Part shown: piece after piece, positions 50,968 through 60,068 of the stretch | Layout of the letters: the number at the start of each line of letters is the position of its first letter | Numbering within the stretch: the first letter of the stretch is position 1 | Assembly: GCA_016208305.1 (NCBI GenBank) | Contig: JACQYI010000007.1 | Location: 1-64,000, forward strand | Reading direction: 5' to 3' | Origin: Oscillatoriophycideae cyanobacterium NC_groundwater_1537_Pr4_S-0.65um_50_18 | GTDB lineage: Bacteria; Cyanobacteriota; Cyanobacteriia; Elainellales; Elainellaceae | Length of the DNA stretch: 64,000 nt | Made by a program: the position numbers and the translations under genes | Notes under the pieces: model-generated | What the model saw: the letters and a program-made list of their open reading frames with translations, nothing else | Database searches by the model: none | Told to the model about the DNA's origin: nothing

Positions 50968-51456
50968 CTACTGAGTGAGAAAGAAGATCGCCACCATTAA
51001 CAGACCAATCGCAATGCGACGATAGTGAGTTAATCGATGTTGAGGCAGTCCCAGCCAACCAAAATGATCGGCAATCATGCCTGCGATCGCCTGTCCAAAA
51101 ACGACAAATCCCAGGGTTAGTGTTGCACCTAAAGTCGAGATGAAATAAGCGCTAGAGGCAATATACCAGGCTCCAAAAACACCTCCCGCCAAACTCCAAT
51201 GCGGGGCTTTCGGCAACGCCAACCAATCAGGATGATCAAACCATCGCGTGAGCAGCAAAACAGCTAATGCTAAGAAGCCAACCAAGTAAAAAACATTGGC
51301 CGCCAAAGGTGCAGAAGCCAGCGATCGCGCTAATTGTGCGTTCAAGCTAGCTTGAATGGGTAACAAAGCACCACTTAAGAAGGACAACAAAAGATAAAGA
51401 CAAATTTGACAGCGAAACCAGAGGCTCCGCGATCGGAACAGATGCAGGAAACTCAT
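50968..51456 (-). CDS. DUF606/YdcZ-type membrane transporter half, first copy
   Basis: This 162-residue protein with five membrane helices has SGALLPIQASLNAQLARSL and GGVFGAWYIASSAYFISTLG, which match DUF606. Tandem, non-identical DUF606 genes suggest a heterodimeric exporter, like SMR pairs. It is the first gene of the minus-strand operon facing the MarR gene. Confidence 0.85.
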   Translation of the reverse strand: MSFLHLFRSRSLWFRCQICLYLLLSFLSGALLPIQASLNAQLARSLASAPLAANVFYLVGFLALAVLLLTRWFDHPDWLALPKAPHWSLAGGVFGAWYIASSAYFISTLGATLTLGFVVFGQAIAGMIADHFGWLGLPQHRLTHYRRIAIGLLMVAIFFLTQ

Positions 51457-51551
51457 AGAGTGAAGACAGGGGTGCGTGAATTGAAGCGAGGAAAATATTG
51501 AAGATTAGAGCGTTAACGAGCGGAAGTTTTGGATCTCAATTTATCTTTATA

Positions 51552-51591
51552 TCAAGATACTTGAGGTAAAACTAAAAGTCAAGAATCTCGA
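51552..51591. promoter_or_regulatory. MarR operator candidates in the divergent promoter
   Basis: TCAAG-ATA-CTTGA (51552-51564) is a perfect inverted repeat, and TCAAG-AAT-CTCGA (51579-51591) is a near copy 27 bp on. A third half-site TCAAGAT follows at 51595. ATCTTGA/TCAAGAT inverted repeats are the usual target of MarR regulators of the quinone/electrophile group. The sites lie between the DUF606-azoR operon and the MarR gene, so mutual repression is likely. Confidence 0.6.
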
Positions 51592-51611
51592 CGTCAAGAT
51601 ATAATGACCCC

Positions 51612-52112
51612 ATGAAACACGATCGCATTGATGAAATTTTGGAACAATGGCAGCGCGAGTCTCCGCAGCTAGATGTCTCGGCTCTTGCGGTAACAGGGCG
51701 AGTCCTGCGGATTGCTCGGTTACTGGAAAAGCACCGAGAATCGGTTCTGGCAGAATATGGATTAAACGTTTGGTCGTTTGATATGCTAGCGACGCTAAGA
51801 CGACAAGGCTCACCCTATCAACTCAAGCCGACCGATCTCTACGAACTGTTGATGCTCTCATCAGGGGCAATGACCAACCGGATCGATCGTCTGGAACAAG
51901 ATGGAGTTGTCGTTCGCATTCGTGATCCAGAAGATAGACGCAGCGTTAGTGTGCAGCTAACCCCCAAAGGGATTGAACTGACGAATACGGTCATGCCTAT
52001 TCTATTTGAACGAGAAAAACAATTTCTGGAACATTTTACGAAGACGGAGACCCAAATGCTGACGAAATCGCTGCGTCAGTTTTTGTTAGTGTTTGACGCG
52101 AATAGCAGGTGA
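51612..52112 (+). CDS. MarR-family transcriptional regulator
   Basis: The 166-residue protein has a winged helix-turn-helix (about 62-115) with PTDLYELLMLSSGAMTNRID and the wing VVRIRDPEDRRSVSVQL. N- and C-terminal helices would form the dimer. It diverges from the DUF606-azoR-kinase operon, whose control by quinones or electrophiles is a sensible guess. A TATAAT box (51600-51605) ends 6 nt before the ATG, so the mRNA may be leaderless or nearly so. Confidence 0.9.
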   Translation: MKHDRIDEILEQWQRESPQLDVSALAVTGRVLRIARLLEKHRESVLAEYGLNVWSFDMLATLRRQGSPYQLKPTDLYELLMLSSGAMTNRIDRLEQDGVVVRIRDPEDRRSVSVQLTPKGIELTNTVMPILFEREKQFLEHFTKTETQMLTKSLRQFLLVFDANSR

Positions 52113-52196
52113 CGCAATTATAATCTCTGCCTGTTTATACCAAACTTAAGCGACTGCCTTCTCCTCAACTTTGACAATGCTTGAATCCTAACACGG

Positions 52197-52275
52197 GGCT
52201 ACGAGCGCCTGCCTGAGAATCACGAAGGCATGATTTATGGGGTGATGATCCGATTAATGCTCCGCAAACTGACAA
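52197..52275 (+). pseudogene. C-terminal remnant of an IS5-like transposase
   Basis: The frame reads GYERLPENHEGMIYGVMIRL followed by MLRKL. This matches the end of IS5-group transposases (usually YERLPETxEAMIYWAMIRLMLRRL). Everything upstream of it is gone. It shows that a further insertion sequence once stood between the MarR gene and the receiver gene. Confidence 0.6.
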
Positions 52276-52355
52276 AAATCAACAAACTTGGGAACCTTAA
52301 CGACCCAACTAACGTTTGCAAACACTCTCTGCGTATGCGAAGGCACTCAAACGAC

Positions 52356-52730
52356 TTAGCGCCAAGTCAAAGCATCAATAATCTGTTGGGCAAGGGTGAG
52401 GGGACGAAAGGGTTTCGCAAAAACTGCTGCAACGTCTAAATCATGAAGATTGTGCTGCTCTGATGCTTGCACTTTAGCCGTCATCAGGATTACGGGAATG
52501 GATTGAGTTTCAGGTTGTTGCTTGAGGTGCTGTAAAGTGGCACGACCGTCCATGTTCGGCATCATTAGATCGAGCAAAATTGCATCGGGATGATGTTGAG
52601 CCGCCATCGCAATTCCTTCTGCTCCGGAGCTAGCAGTGAGAACATCCCAGCCCGCTCCCATTTGTAAACCGAGCGTTGCGATCGCTCGTACATCTTCTTC
52701 ATCATCCACAATCAAAATTTGCTTATGCAT
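52356..52730 (-). CDS. Single-domain response regulator (CheY-like)
   Basis: The 124-residue receiver has IVDDEED near the start, phosphoacceptor Asp54 in AILLDLMMPNMDG, Thr in VILMTAK and the conserved Lys in VFAKPFRPL. It lies 73 bp after the receiver-PAS kinase in the same direction, and is its likely phosphorylation partner. Confidence 0.85.
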   Translation of the reverse strand: MHKQILIVDDEEDVRAIATLGLQMGAGWDVLTASSGAEGIAMAAQHHPDAILLDLMMPNMDGRATLQHLKQQPETQSIPVILMTAKVQASEQHNLHDLDVAAVFAKPFRPLTLAQQIIDALTWR

Positions 52731-52803
52731 CTCAATCCCCTAGAAACCTGCCTATAGGGTATCGCTGAATCGGGGAGAAATCGGGGAAACACGATTGTAC
52801 GAA

Positions 52804-54303
52804 TTAGGTGTTAAGGGGCAGTTCAACATAGAATGTGCTGCCTTGGTTGACGGTGCTTTCTACCCAAATTCTGCCACCATGCTGTTCAATGATGTTACGA
52901 CAAATGGCAAGTCCAAGCCCGGTTCCCCCTTTTTGGCGGGCATCAGAAGCATCTACCTGCTGAAATCGCTCAAAGATAGTCTGGATGTGATGGGGGGGAA
53001 TGCCTCGCCCTTGGTCGCACACACTAATACAGACACTTGAAGTGTAACCTGACCTGGAAGTCCGCATTTGAACTGTTGTTTGAGCGGGTGAGAACTTAAT
53101 TGCATTACTCAGAAGATTGGTCAAGGTTTGCACAATGCGATCAGGATCAGCATTGAGCAAAATTGACAGGGGTTCTGTAATCAACTGAATCTCGGCACAA
53201 TCAGCCAGTGCTTGCATTTCTTCAGTTGCCTGAATCATTAAGTCAGCCAAATCGCAAGATTGCCGATTCATCGTAATTTTGCCAGAGCGAATCCGTTCGA
53301 GGTCGAGAATGTCATTGATTAAACGGATCAAGCGTTCTGCATTTTTTATGCCGATATTGAGAACTTGCTGCCCCTGCTCAGTCAGGCTGCCTAACTGCCC
53401 ACTGCTGAGTAAATCAAGCGATCCCATCATTGAGGTTAAAGGAGTGCGTAGCTCATGACTGACCAAGGAAATAAATTCGTTCTCAAGACGTTTACGCTCA
53501 GTAATGTCGTTCGCAATCAGTAAAGCGTAAGTTGTTCCGTTTAGCTCAATGCGATCGAAAGATAACAAAATACTTTTGACGCTACCGGAGCGGGTAAGCA
53601 ATTCAAATTCTAGGTTGTGAAAGGTTTTTGTTGTTTGCAGACGACGCAGAAAAGTCGCTGAATCGTGACCTAAATGGACTTGTGTGATCGAACTGCCGAT
53701 AACTTGATCCCGTGTATAACCACTAATGCTGAGAAAACTGGGATTTGCTTCGATTAATTGCCCTTCAGGAACGGTCACAATCGCAATTGGATTGGGGCTT
53801 TGTTGAAAAATGGTTGCGAATTTCTCCTCTGCATGTTTGCGTTCGTCTTCGACGCGTAAGCGCTCACGAATTTCTTGCTGAAGCTGTTCGTTTTGAGATT
53901 GCAGTTGATTTTGAAGTCGTCTTAGCGTGAGATGAGTTTCAATTCGAGCCAAGACTTCTTCAATTTGAAATGGTTTTGTAATGTAATCGACACCTCCTGC
54001 TTGAAACGCTCTTATTTTATCGCTCACTGCTTCTAAAGCACTGATAAAAATGATGGGAATATCACGGGTGCGATCGTCGGCTTTAAGCTGTTGGCAAACT
54101 TCGTATCCGCTCATCTGCGGCATATTCACATCGAGCAGGATTAAGTCCGGCGGCATCACTTGTGCGCCTCGAATGCCCGTCGAACCTTTCGTGACGCTAC
54201 GAACCTTGTAGCCATGTTCAATCAGCAGAGTCGATAACAGATTGAGATTTTCTGGCGTATCGTCAATGACCAGAATATCAGCTTTTGGTGTAGGCTCAGG
54301 CAT
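52804..54303 (-). CDS. Receiver-PAS-histidine kinase
   Basis: In this 499-residue protein a receiver (1-125, Asp58 in LILLDVNMPQMSG) is joined through a coiled coil (about 128-160) to a PAS domain (about 160-270). HisKA follows, with His283 in LVSHELRTPLTSM, and then HATPase_c with NAIKFSPAQ, CDQGRGIP and GGTGLGLAI. No membrane helix. Such receiver-first kinases often accept a phosphate from another kinase before signalling on. The next gene is a lone receiver, its probable target. Confidence 0.85.
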   Translation of the reverse strand: MPEPTPKADILVIDDTPENLNLLSTLLIEHGYKVRSVTKGSTGIRGAQVMPPDLILLDVNMPQMSGYEVCQQLKADDRTRDIPIIFISALEAVSDKIRAFQAGGVDYITKPFQIEEVLARIETHLTLRRLQNQLQSQNEQLQQEIRERLRVEDERKHAEEKFATIFQQSPNPIAIVTVPEGQLIEANPSFLSISGYTRDQVIGSSITQVHLGHDSATFLRRLQTTKTFHNLEFELLTRSGSVKSILLSFDRIELNGTTYALLIANDITERKRLENEFISLVSHELRTPLTSMMGSLDLLSSGQLGSLTEQGQQVLNIGIKNAERLIRLINDILDLERIRSGKITMNRQSCDLADLMIQATEEMQALADCAEIQLITEPLSILLNADPDRIVQTLTNLLSNAIKFSPAQTTVQMRTSRSGYTSSVCISVCDQGRGIPPHHIQTIFERFQQVDASDARQKGGTGLGLAICRNIIEQHGGRIWVESTVNQGSTFYVELPLNT

Positions 54304-54372
54304 TGCAGAATTTCATTGGAACTCTCACCAGATTTTAAGACGAGATCTACCAGCCTCTAAAATAACCTCAGC

Positions 54373-54505
54373 AAAAAAACGGATTTCCGGGGGGCTGAAA
54401 AGTCTTACGGTGGGTAGCTAAACGTTTTAGATCCTTCTGAATCCCCACGCTATCGCGCCGCTGCACTAGAAAAAAGGGGCTTTGAGTCCGGTTGCCCCTC
54501 TTTTT
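54373..54505. ncRNA. Candidate structured small RNA with terminators on both sides
   Basis: Between two divergent genes lies a compact block: GTGGG near 54411 pairs with CCCAC at about 54443 around an inner CTAAA-CG-TTTTAG hairpin. A strong terminator follows at 54470-54505 (GGGGC, loop, GCCCC, TCTTTTT on the plus strand; T6 on the minus strand). On the minus strand CGGAAATCCG followed by TTTTTTT at the left end (54374-54390) could be a second, weaker terminator. No protein is encoded. Direction is unresolved; the block might also be a leader of the kinase at 54303. No known RNA family is recognised. Confidence 0.35.
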
Positions 54506-54676
54506 AAGAAGATCTGGGAAATCTTATGTACCTAAGAACATGGCCATCATCCTTATAGCCAGCATCTTTTCAGACATCTTCTGATTTATCAGCGAAAGGG
54601 ATTTGGAACTCCCCGACTTCTCCTCGATCGCTGCCTATTGTAAGGGACATCAGTAAACCAGGAAAGAGAGGTTACC
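54506..54676 (+). promoter_or_regulatory. Upstream region of the VOC-like gene
   Basis: The region should contain the promoter of the plus-strand gene 54677. An AGAGAGG ribosome site lies just before the ATG. I cannot place a -10/-35 pair with confidence. Confidence 0.35.
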
Positions 54677-55150
54677 ATGTTTCATCATATTTCAATCGCC
54701 GTGAATCATCCGTTGCATGTTGCTAATGTTCTGGCAGAAGTGTTGCAGGGACGTTGTTTTCCCTTCCCTCCCCATGAAGGAAGCTATATCGTCATTGTTG
54801 ATGATGGCTTTGGCACCGGGATCGAGCTTTACCCAGCTGATACTCAGTTAATTCCAGAGTTAGAACAAGTTGGCTTTTCGGCAGGAAATGCTCAAACCTT
54901 TACATCTGTTCATGCTGCACTTTCGGTCTCGATCTCACAGAAACAGATTGCTCAAATCGCCGATCGCGAAGGATGGCTAGTGCGCTTGTGCGATCGCAAT
55001 GCCTTTAAGGTGATCGAATTTTGGGTAGAAAACAAATTCATGCTTGAACTGCTTACCCCCGAAATGGCAAAGGAATACCTACAATTTGCTCACACTGCTG
55101 GTTATGAGGCATTCTTGAATCAAGCCATTCCCCAACTTGTTGAAGCTTAG
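54677..55150 (+). CDS. VOC-like protein of cyanobacteria, unknown function
   Basis: The 157-residue protein starts MFHHISIAVNHPLHVANVLA, then PFPPHEGSYIVIVDDGFGTGIELYP and VIEFWVENKFMLELLTPEMA. The first motif and the paired beta-alpha-beta units fit a vicinal-oxygen-chelate fold. The His at position 4 and Glu in IELYP could bind a metal. It precedes the methyltransferase gene by 24 bp, and the two form an operon. Confidence 0.65.
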   Translation: MFHHISIAVNHPLHVANVLAEVLQGRCFPFPPHEGSYIVIVDDGFGTGIELYPADTQLIPELEQVGFSAGNAQTFTSVHAALSVSISQKQIAQIADREGWLVRLCDRNAFKVIEFWVENKFMLELLTPEMAKEYLQFAHTAGYEAFLNQAIPQLVEA

Positions 55151-55174
55151 GACTTACCTGGAGAGAAAAGAATC

Positions 55175-56176
55175 ATGATGGCGATAGAAAGAGTAGAAGT
55201 AGCTCCGCAAGAGACAATGCTGAGTTTGATCGGTGGCTTTTGGATTGCTCGATCAATCTATCTCGCTGCCCAGCTAGGCATTGCTGATTTGTTCGATGAT
55301 CAACCGAAAACAATTGCCCAACTTGCAGCCGCAACCAGCACCGATCCGCAATCGCTTTACCGACTCTTGCGTGCCTTGAGCAGTGTCGGCATCTTTACCG
55401 AATCGGATCAATGTTTTGCCCTGACTCCGTTGGGTGCAACGTTAAAGAGCGATAGTCCTGGATCAATGCGATATGCCGCAATGGCGCAGATGGGAGACGA
55501 CCATTCACTGGGTTGGAGCAACGGATTACACAGCTTGAAAACGGGTGAGATTGGGTTTGATGCCGCAGCAGGAATGTCAGTCTGGGATTACTATGCTCAA
55601 CATCCTGAAGCAGGGAAGGTGTTCTCGCAATCGATGACCAGTATGGGAAGTGCGATCGCGCAAGCAGTCGTTGCGAGCTATGACTTTTCTCGGTTTAATA
55701 CGATTGTGGATGTGGGCGGAGCGCAAGGAAGCTTAATTTCTACCATTGTGCGAGCAAATCCCCATCTCAACGGCATTTTGTTTGACTTACCTGAAATCAT
55801 TGCCAACACCCAGGTCGATCAAGCTATTCAACCTGTTGCCGGAAACTTTTTTGAGTCTGTGCCGACAGGCGGCGATGCTTACCTGATGCGATGGATCCTT
55901 CACGATTGGGATGATGAAAAGTCTTCGATCATCCTGAAAAACTGCCATCAAGCCATGCCTGATCATAGCAAGCTGCTATTGGTTGAAAGCATTATCCCAC
56001 CAGGAAATGCGCCCTCTCCAGCCAAGTTCATCGATGTGATTATGCTGTTGATGACGGGCGGACGAGAACGCACTGAAGAAGAGTATCGATCGCTGTTGCG
56101 ACAAAATGGGTTTGAACTGACACGCGTAATCCCGACCCCTTCGTTACTTAGCATTATTGAGGCCGTAAAAATCTAG
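55175..56176 (+). CDS. O-methyltransferase-like SAM-dependent enzyme
   Basis: The 333-residue protein has an N-terminal dimerisation domain with winged helix (about 15-95, SLYRLLRALSSVGIF). The SAM site is VDVGGAQGSL, followed by FDLPEII and the catalytic YLMRWILHDWDDEKS, in which the histidine is the presumed base. This is the plant-type/antibiotic O-methyltransferase family (methyltransferase_2). The substrate is probably a small hydroxylated aromatic or polyketide, but none is indicated. Start ATG 55175 follows GGAGAG. Confidence 0.85.
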   Translation: MMAIERVEVAPQETMLSLIGGFWIARSIYLAAQLGIADLFDDQPKTIAQLAAATSTDPQSLYRLLRALSSVGIFTESDQCFALTPLGATLKSDSPGSMRYAAMAQMGDDHSLGWSNGLHSLKTGEIGFDAAAGMSVWDYYAQHPEAGKVFSQSMTSMGSAIAQAVVASYDFSRFNTIVDVGGAQGSLISTIVRANPHLNGILFDLPEIIANTQVDQAIQPVAGNFFESVPTGGDAYLMRWILHDWDDEKSSIILKNCHQAMPDHSKLLLVESIIPPGNAPSPAKFIDVIMLLMTGGRERTEEEYRSLLRQNGFELTRVIPTPSLLSIIEAVKI

Positions 56177-56183
56177 CAGCAGT

Positions 56184-59100
56184 TCAGTCTGCTTGCGCTT
56201 CCTGAGAAAGCTCGGCAATTTCGTCAAAACAGAACTTCTGAACTAGCTCTGTTAATCCAGTCGCTAGTTCAGAACCTGGAGTTTGTTGAACCAATTGCAA
56301 GATTCGGTCAGCATCGACAGCAAGAGAGGCTTGATGCAGTTCTGCAATCCAAGCTTGGGGCATTGTCGCGAGTATTGAACGAGTTAGCGTTACCTCAGGC
56401 GATGAATTAATCGGATACTCGTCATCTTCTTTGTACAGATAGTTCACCCCAAGATGCTCAGCTAGCTTCTCAAATAAGTGAAATTCTCGAAAGGGTTTTG
56501 CCAAAAAATCATCGCAGCCCGCTGCCAGAACTGAAGTGCGTTGTTCTTCAAAGGCACTAGCGGTTAATGCCAGAATTTTGGGTCGAGTCTGTTCCGATTC
56601 AAGCGCCCGTATTTGCCGAGTTGCCTCATAGCCAGTCATAATCGGCATTCGCATATCCATCAAAATTAGGTGCGGCTGCCATTGCTGCCATTGTATAACC
56701 GCATCTTCTCCATTCACTGCGGATTGCGTTGCAAATCCCACCATTGTTAGCAATTGCTCTACAAAATCTCGATTCTCAGCGCGATCGTCAACGACTAAAA
56801 TTCGATACTGTGGTTGCTGCGGTGCCAGTTGCAGCACTCGTTTTGGGGTCGAGATGGGTGTAACTTCTGCCGGATTCGCGATCGCAATTTGAATTTCAAA
56901 GGAAAATGCTGATCCTTGTCCTAGGGTTGATTCAATGTGCATCTCTCCGCCCATCAATCGTACAAAGCGACGACTAATGGTTAACCCAAGCCCTGTGCCT
57001 TCACGCAGTTGAGAACCGCTGCTGGTTTGGATAAACGGGCGAAATAGCTGCTCAAATTCTTCTGGAGCAATTCCTTGCCCCGTATCTTGAACTCTAAATT
57101 GAAGCATTAATTCTGATTGCACCGTTGCTTCTAGCGTAATGCTGCCGCTGTCTGTAAATTTCGTGGCATTGCTCAGCAGATTGATCAAGACTTGGCGTAG
57201 CTTGTTTTCATCGGTTTGAATGTACTGAGGCAGATTGGGCGCGATCACAAAATTCAACGCAAGTTGCTTTGCCTTTGCTCGAATCAGGAACATCTCTTGT
57301 ATTGTCTGTAAAAGATGATGCAGATTAAAAGAAACCACATTCAAGGTCGTTCGTCCTGCTTCGATCTTCGACATCTCCAGTACATCATTGATCAAATTCA
57401 GCAGGTGCTCACCACTGCGATTGATAATGGCAAGGGAATGGCGTTGGCGATCAGGAAGGGCAGCATCGCGTTCTATCAATTGTGAAAAGCCTAGAATTGC
57501 ATTCAATGGTGTGCGTAACTCATGGCTCATGTTCGCTAAGAATGCGCTTTTTGCGAGATTTGCTGCCTCCGCTGCTTCTTTGGCAATGCGTAAATCGGTT
57601 TCGGCTTTGTGTCTTGCTCGTCCGATTGCAATCAGTTCGCTCACAAGCTTGAGGCAGTTAATATCTTCTTGACTCCAATCTTTCTGAAAATGAACCGTGT
57701 CTATTCCCAAAAATCCGGTTACCTGACCGCGATAGATCACCGGAACCCCCAGCACCGATTGAATTGACTGACGGGAAAATAGATGTCGCCCTGGCGCTTC
57801 TAGCATCGTCTGAACATCAACCGTATGCAGGGCTTGTCCTGATAGAAACTGCTGATGTAAGTGTGGATGCTCAGAAACCTGCGACACCCTTGCTTCAGGT
57901 GTCAGTGGCGTAATTCTCTCCCCACACCATTCGTAAACTAATTGGCATCTTATCTGGTCAGCGTCGTACTCAAAGATTGTGCCTCGTTCTGCGCCAATAT
58001 GACGTGCAATTGATTCCAAAGCAATATGAATCGCGGTTTCTACATCCTGGTCAATAAATTGCCGAGAAAGATGGCTGAGCAAATGATCTAATTTAGCTCG
58101 ACGTTGCAGCGCTTTTTCAGCAGCTTTACGATCGCTAATGTCTCGTATCATCGCTAAAACATGCGGCTTTCCGTTGTAAATACAAGTTGTTCCTTTGACT
58201 TCAATATCAATCAAACTGCCATCCTTGTGAACATCAACCGCTTCACCACAGAACTGCTGCCTTAACGCCATAGCTTCAACAAAGTCATGAAATACTGGCA
58301 AACTATCTGGATGAATATACTTCGATGGATGTAACGTTAAAAATTCCTCATAAGAGTAGCCATGCATTTGACAAGTGGCAGGATTCACTTCGACCACACT
58401 AATTGTTTCAAGATCCATAATAAATAAGGCATCCGTAATCGCTTCAAAGATAGTGCGATACTGAGCTTCTTTCTCCTGCAAAGCTTTTTGTTGAGCTTGC
58501 AATAGTGCATTTTGATGCAGCAACATTGCTTCAGCTTGTTTTTGTTCAGTAATATCGGTTTTGGTTCCAATCCATTCTTGAATGTTACCTTGCTCATCGA
58601 GGATAGGAACGCCACGAACGGCAAACAATCGATACTCGCCAGAGGCTACTTGAATGCGTTGCTCTACTTCGTAGACCTTTCCAGAATGAACCGCTTCTAA
58701 CCAAAATTTTGCGGTCGCAGCGCGATCGTCGGGGTGAATACTCTCTAACCATCCCCAACCATTTGCACTGGCTTGGCTTCGCCCAGTGAGCGCGCACCAA
58801 AGCGGAATATCTTCTACCACTTCTCCCACCGCGTTGGTCATCCAAACTGCTTGAGCCGTTGCAGTCACGAAAGCCCGATAGCGTGCTTCACTCACGCGCA
58901 AGGCTTCTTCAGTTAATTTACGATCGTGGATGTCTCGTGCTACGCCAACGATTTGTAGTTCTCCGTTCACTCCAAGCGATGCTGCAATATTGACGACTTG
59001 CCACCGAAAGCTGCCGTCTTTGTAACGCGATCGACATTCAAGCCCCGCCTGCGGTTCACGGGTCTTGACAATCTGTTGATTGTACTTGAAACACAGTTCA

Positions 59101-60068
59101 GCATCGTCAGGATGCAGAAATTGAGTAAAAGGTTTACCAAGCATTTCTTCGGGCAGGTAGCCCATAACGTTGCTGACATTGGGCGAAATGTAGCTAAAAA
59201 TTCCCTCTGGTGTATTAACAAATAAAATATCATTCGCGTTTTCTACAATGTTGCGAAAGTGTTGTTCGCTTTGCTGCAAAGCCGCTTCAGTTCGCTTGCG
59301 ATCGCTAATATCTCGAAAGAATGTAATGCGCCCATAGCACTCGCCTGTAGAAGATTTGACAGCTTTACTATGACGTTCGATCGTCCGCCCATCTTTCAGC
59401 AAAAGCTCATCGTGCAATACTTCATCTAAGTTTTGATAAAGTGCTTCGATGTTTGCTAAAAAAGCTTCTGAGTCTTCAATCTGATCTGCGACCATCTCAG
59501 CAATTTGACGTGAGTTGCGAGTGGGCAGAATCTGAGGCAGTCGCCAGATGTCGCAGAACTTTTGATTGTAATCCACGATATTGCGATGTTCATCTGCCAC
59601 TAAAATGCCATCGATCAACGCTTCTTGTTGAGCTTTCAGTAGGGCATTACTACGGCGCAGTTGCTCTTCAATGGCTTTCTGCTCGGTAATATCTCGCATG
59701 ATCGTGGAGATAAATTTGAGTGATCCATCTAAGTTTTTATGCGCGACAATGATTTGAGAAGCTGAAATTTCTCCTTTATCTCTTGTGAGAACAACTGTTT
59801 CTCCAATCCAGATTCCGTCTCGAAGCGCGATTGGAACAGCTTCTTCAAATAAAGCTTTAGCAGCTTCAGGCGGATGATATTCTGAGATGGGTTTATGCAA
59901 CAAGTCTTCGGCATCCCCAAATCCTAAGGTTCGACGTGTAGCTTGATTGGCATAGAGGGTTTGTCCTGCTGCATCGGCAATACCAATTAAATCCACAGCA
60001 GATTCTAAAACCGAAATTAAGTCTTCCCGCTGTAGTTGCTGAGTTTGAGAGGTTAGTGCTTCACTCAT
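56184..60068 (-). CDS. Hybrid histidine kinase with five PAS domains and GAF
   Basis: The 1294-residue soluble protein has five PAS/PAC units (about 16-130, 144-255, 265-385, 395-510, 535-650), a GAF domain (670-815), HisKA with His849 in NMSHELRTPLNAIL, HATPase_c (about 950-1063, NATKFTDSG, DTGQGIAP, GTGLGLTIS), and a receiver (1090-1205, Asp1138 in LILMDMRMPIMTG). Its start overlaps the end of the REC-wHTH-Hpt gene by 8 bp. It should phosphorylate the Hpt domain of that protein, and it may be the sensor of a two-gene relay. The gene ends 7 bp from the convergent methyltransferase stop. Confidence 0.9.
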   Translation of the reverse strand: MSEALTSQTQQLQREDLISVLESAVDLIGIADAAGQTLYANQATRRTLGFGDAEDLLHKPISEYHPPEAAKALFEEAVPIALRDGIWIGETVVLTRDKGEISASQIIVAHKNLDGSLKFISTIMRDITEQKAIEEQLRRSNALLKAQQEALIDGILVADEHRNIVDYNQKFCDIWRLPQILPTRNSRQIAEMVADQIEDSEAFLANIEALYQNLDEVLHDELLLKDGRTIERHSKAVKSSTGECYGRITFFRDISDRKRTEAALQQSEQHFRNIVENANDILFVNTPEGIFSYISPNVSNVMGYLPEEMLGKPFTQFLHPDDAELCFKYNQQIVKTREPQAGLECRSRYKDGSFRWQVVNIAASLGVNGELQIVGVARDIHDRKLTEEALRVSEARYRAFVTATAQAVWMTNAVGEVVEDIPLWCALTGRSQASANGWGWLESIHPDDRAATAKFWLEAVHSGKVYEVEQRIQVASGEYRLFAVRGVPILDEQGNIQEWIGTKTDITEQKQAEAMLLHQNALLQAQQKALQEKEAQYRTIFEAITDALFIMDLETISVVEVNPATCQMHGYSYEEFLTLHPSKYIHPDSLPVFHDFVEAMALRQQFCGEAVDVHKDGSLIDIEVKGTTCIYNGKPHVLAMIRDISDRKAAEKALQRRAKLDHLLSHLSRQFIDQDVETAIHIALESIARHIGAERGTIFEYDADQIRCQLVYEWCGERITPLTPEARVSQVSEHPHLHQQFLSGQALHTVDVQTMLEAPGRHLFSRQSIQSVLGVPVIYRGQVTGFLGIDTVHFQKDWSQEDINCLKLVSELIAIGRARHKAETDLRIAKEAAEAANLAKSAFLANMSHELRTPLNAILGFSQLIERDAALPDRQRHSLAIINRSGEHLLNLINDVLEMSKIEAGRTTLNVVSFNLHHLLQTIQEMFLIRAKAKQLALNFVIAPNLPQYIQTDENKLRQVLINLLSNATKFTDSGSITLEATVQSELMLQFRVQDTGQGIAPEEFEQLFRPFIQTSSGSQLREGTGLGLTISRRFVRLMGGEMHIESTLGQGSAFSFEIQIAIANPAEVTPISTPKRVLQLAPQQPQYRILVVDDRAENRDFVEQLLTMVGFATQSAVNGEDAVIQWQQWQPHLILMDMRMPIMTGYEATRQIRALESEQTRPKILALTASAFEEQRTSVLAAGCDDFLAKPFREFHLFEKLAEHLGVNYLYKEDDEYPINSSPEVTLTRSILATMPQAWIAELHQASLAVDADRILQLVQQTPGSELATGLTELVQKFCFDEIAELSQEAQAD

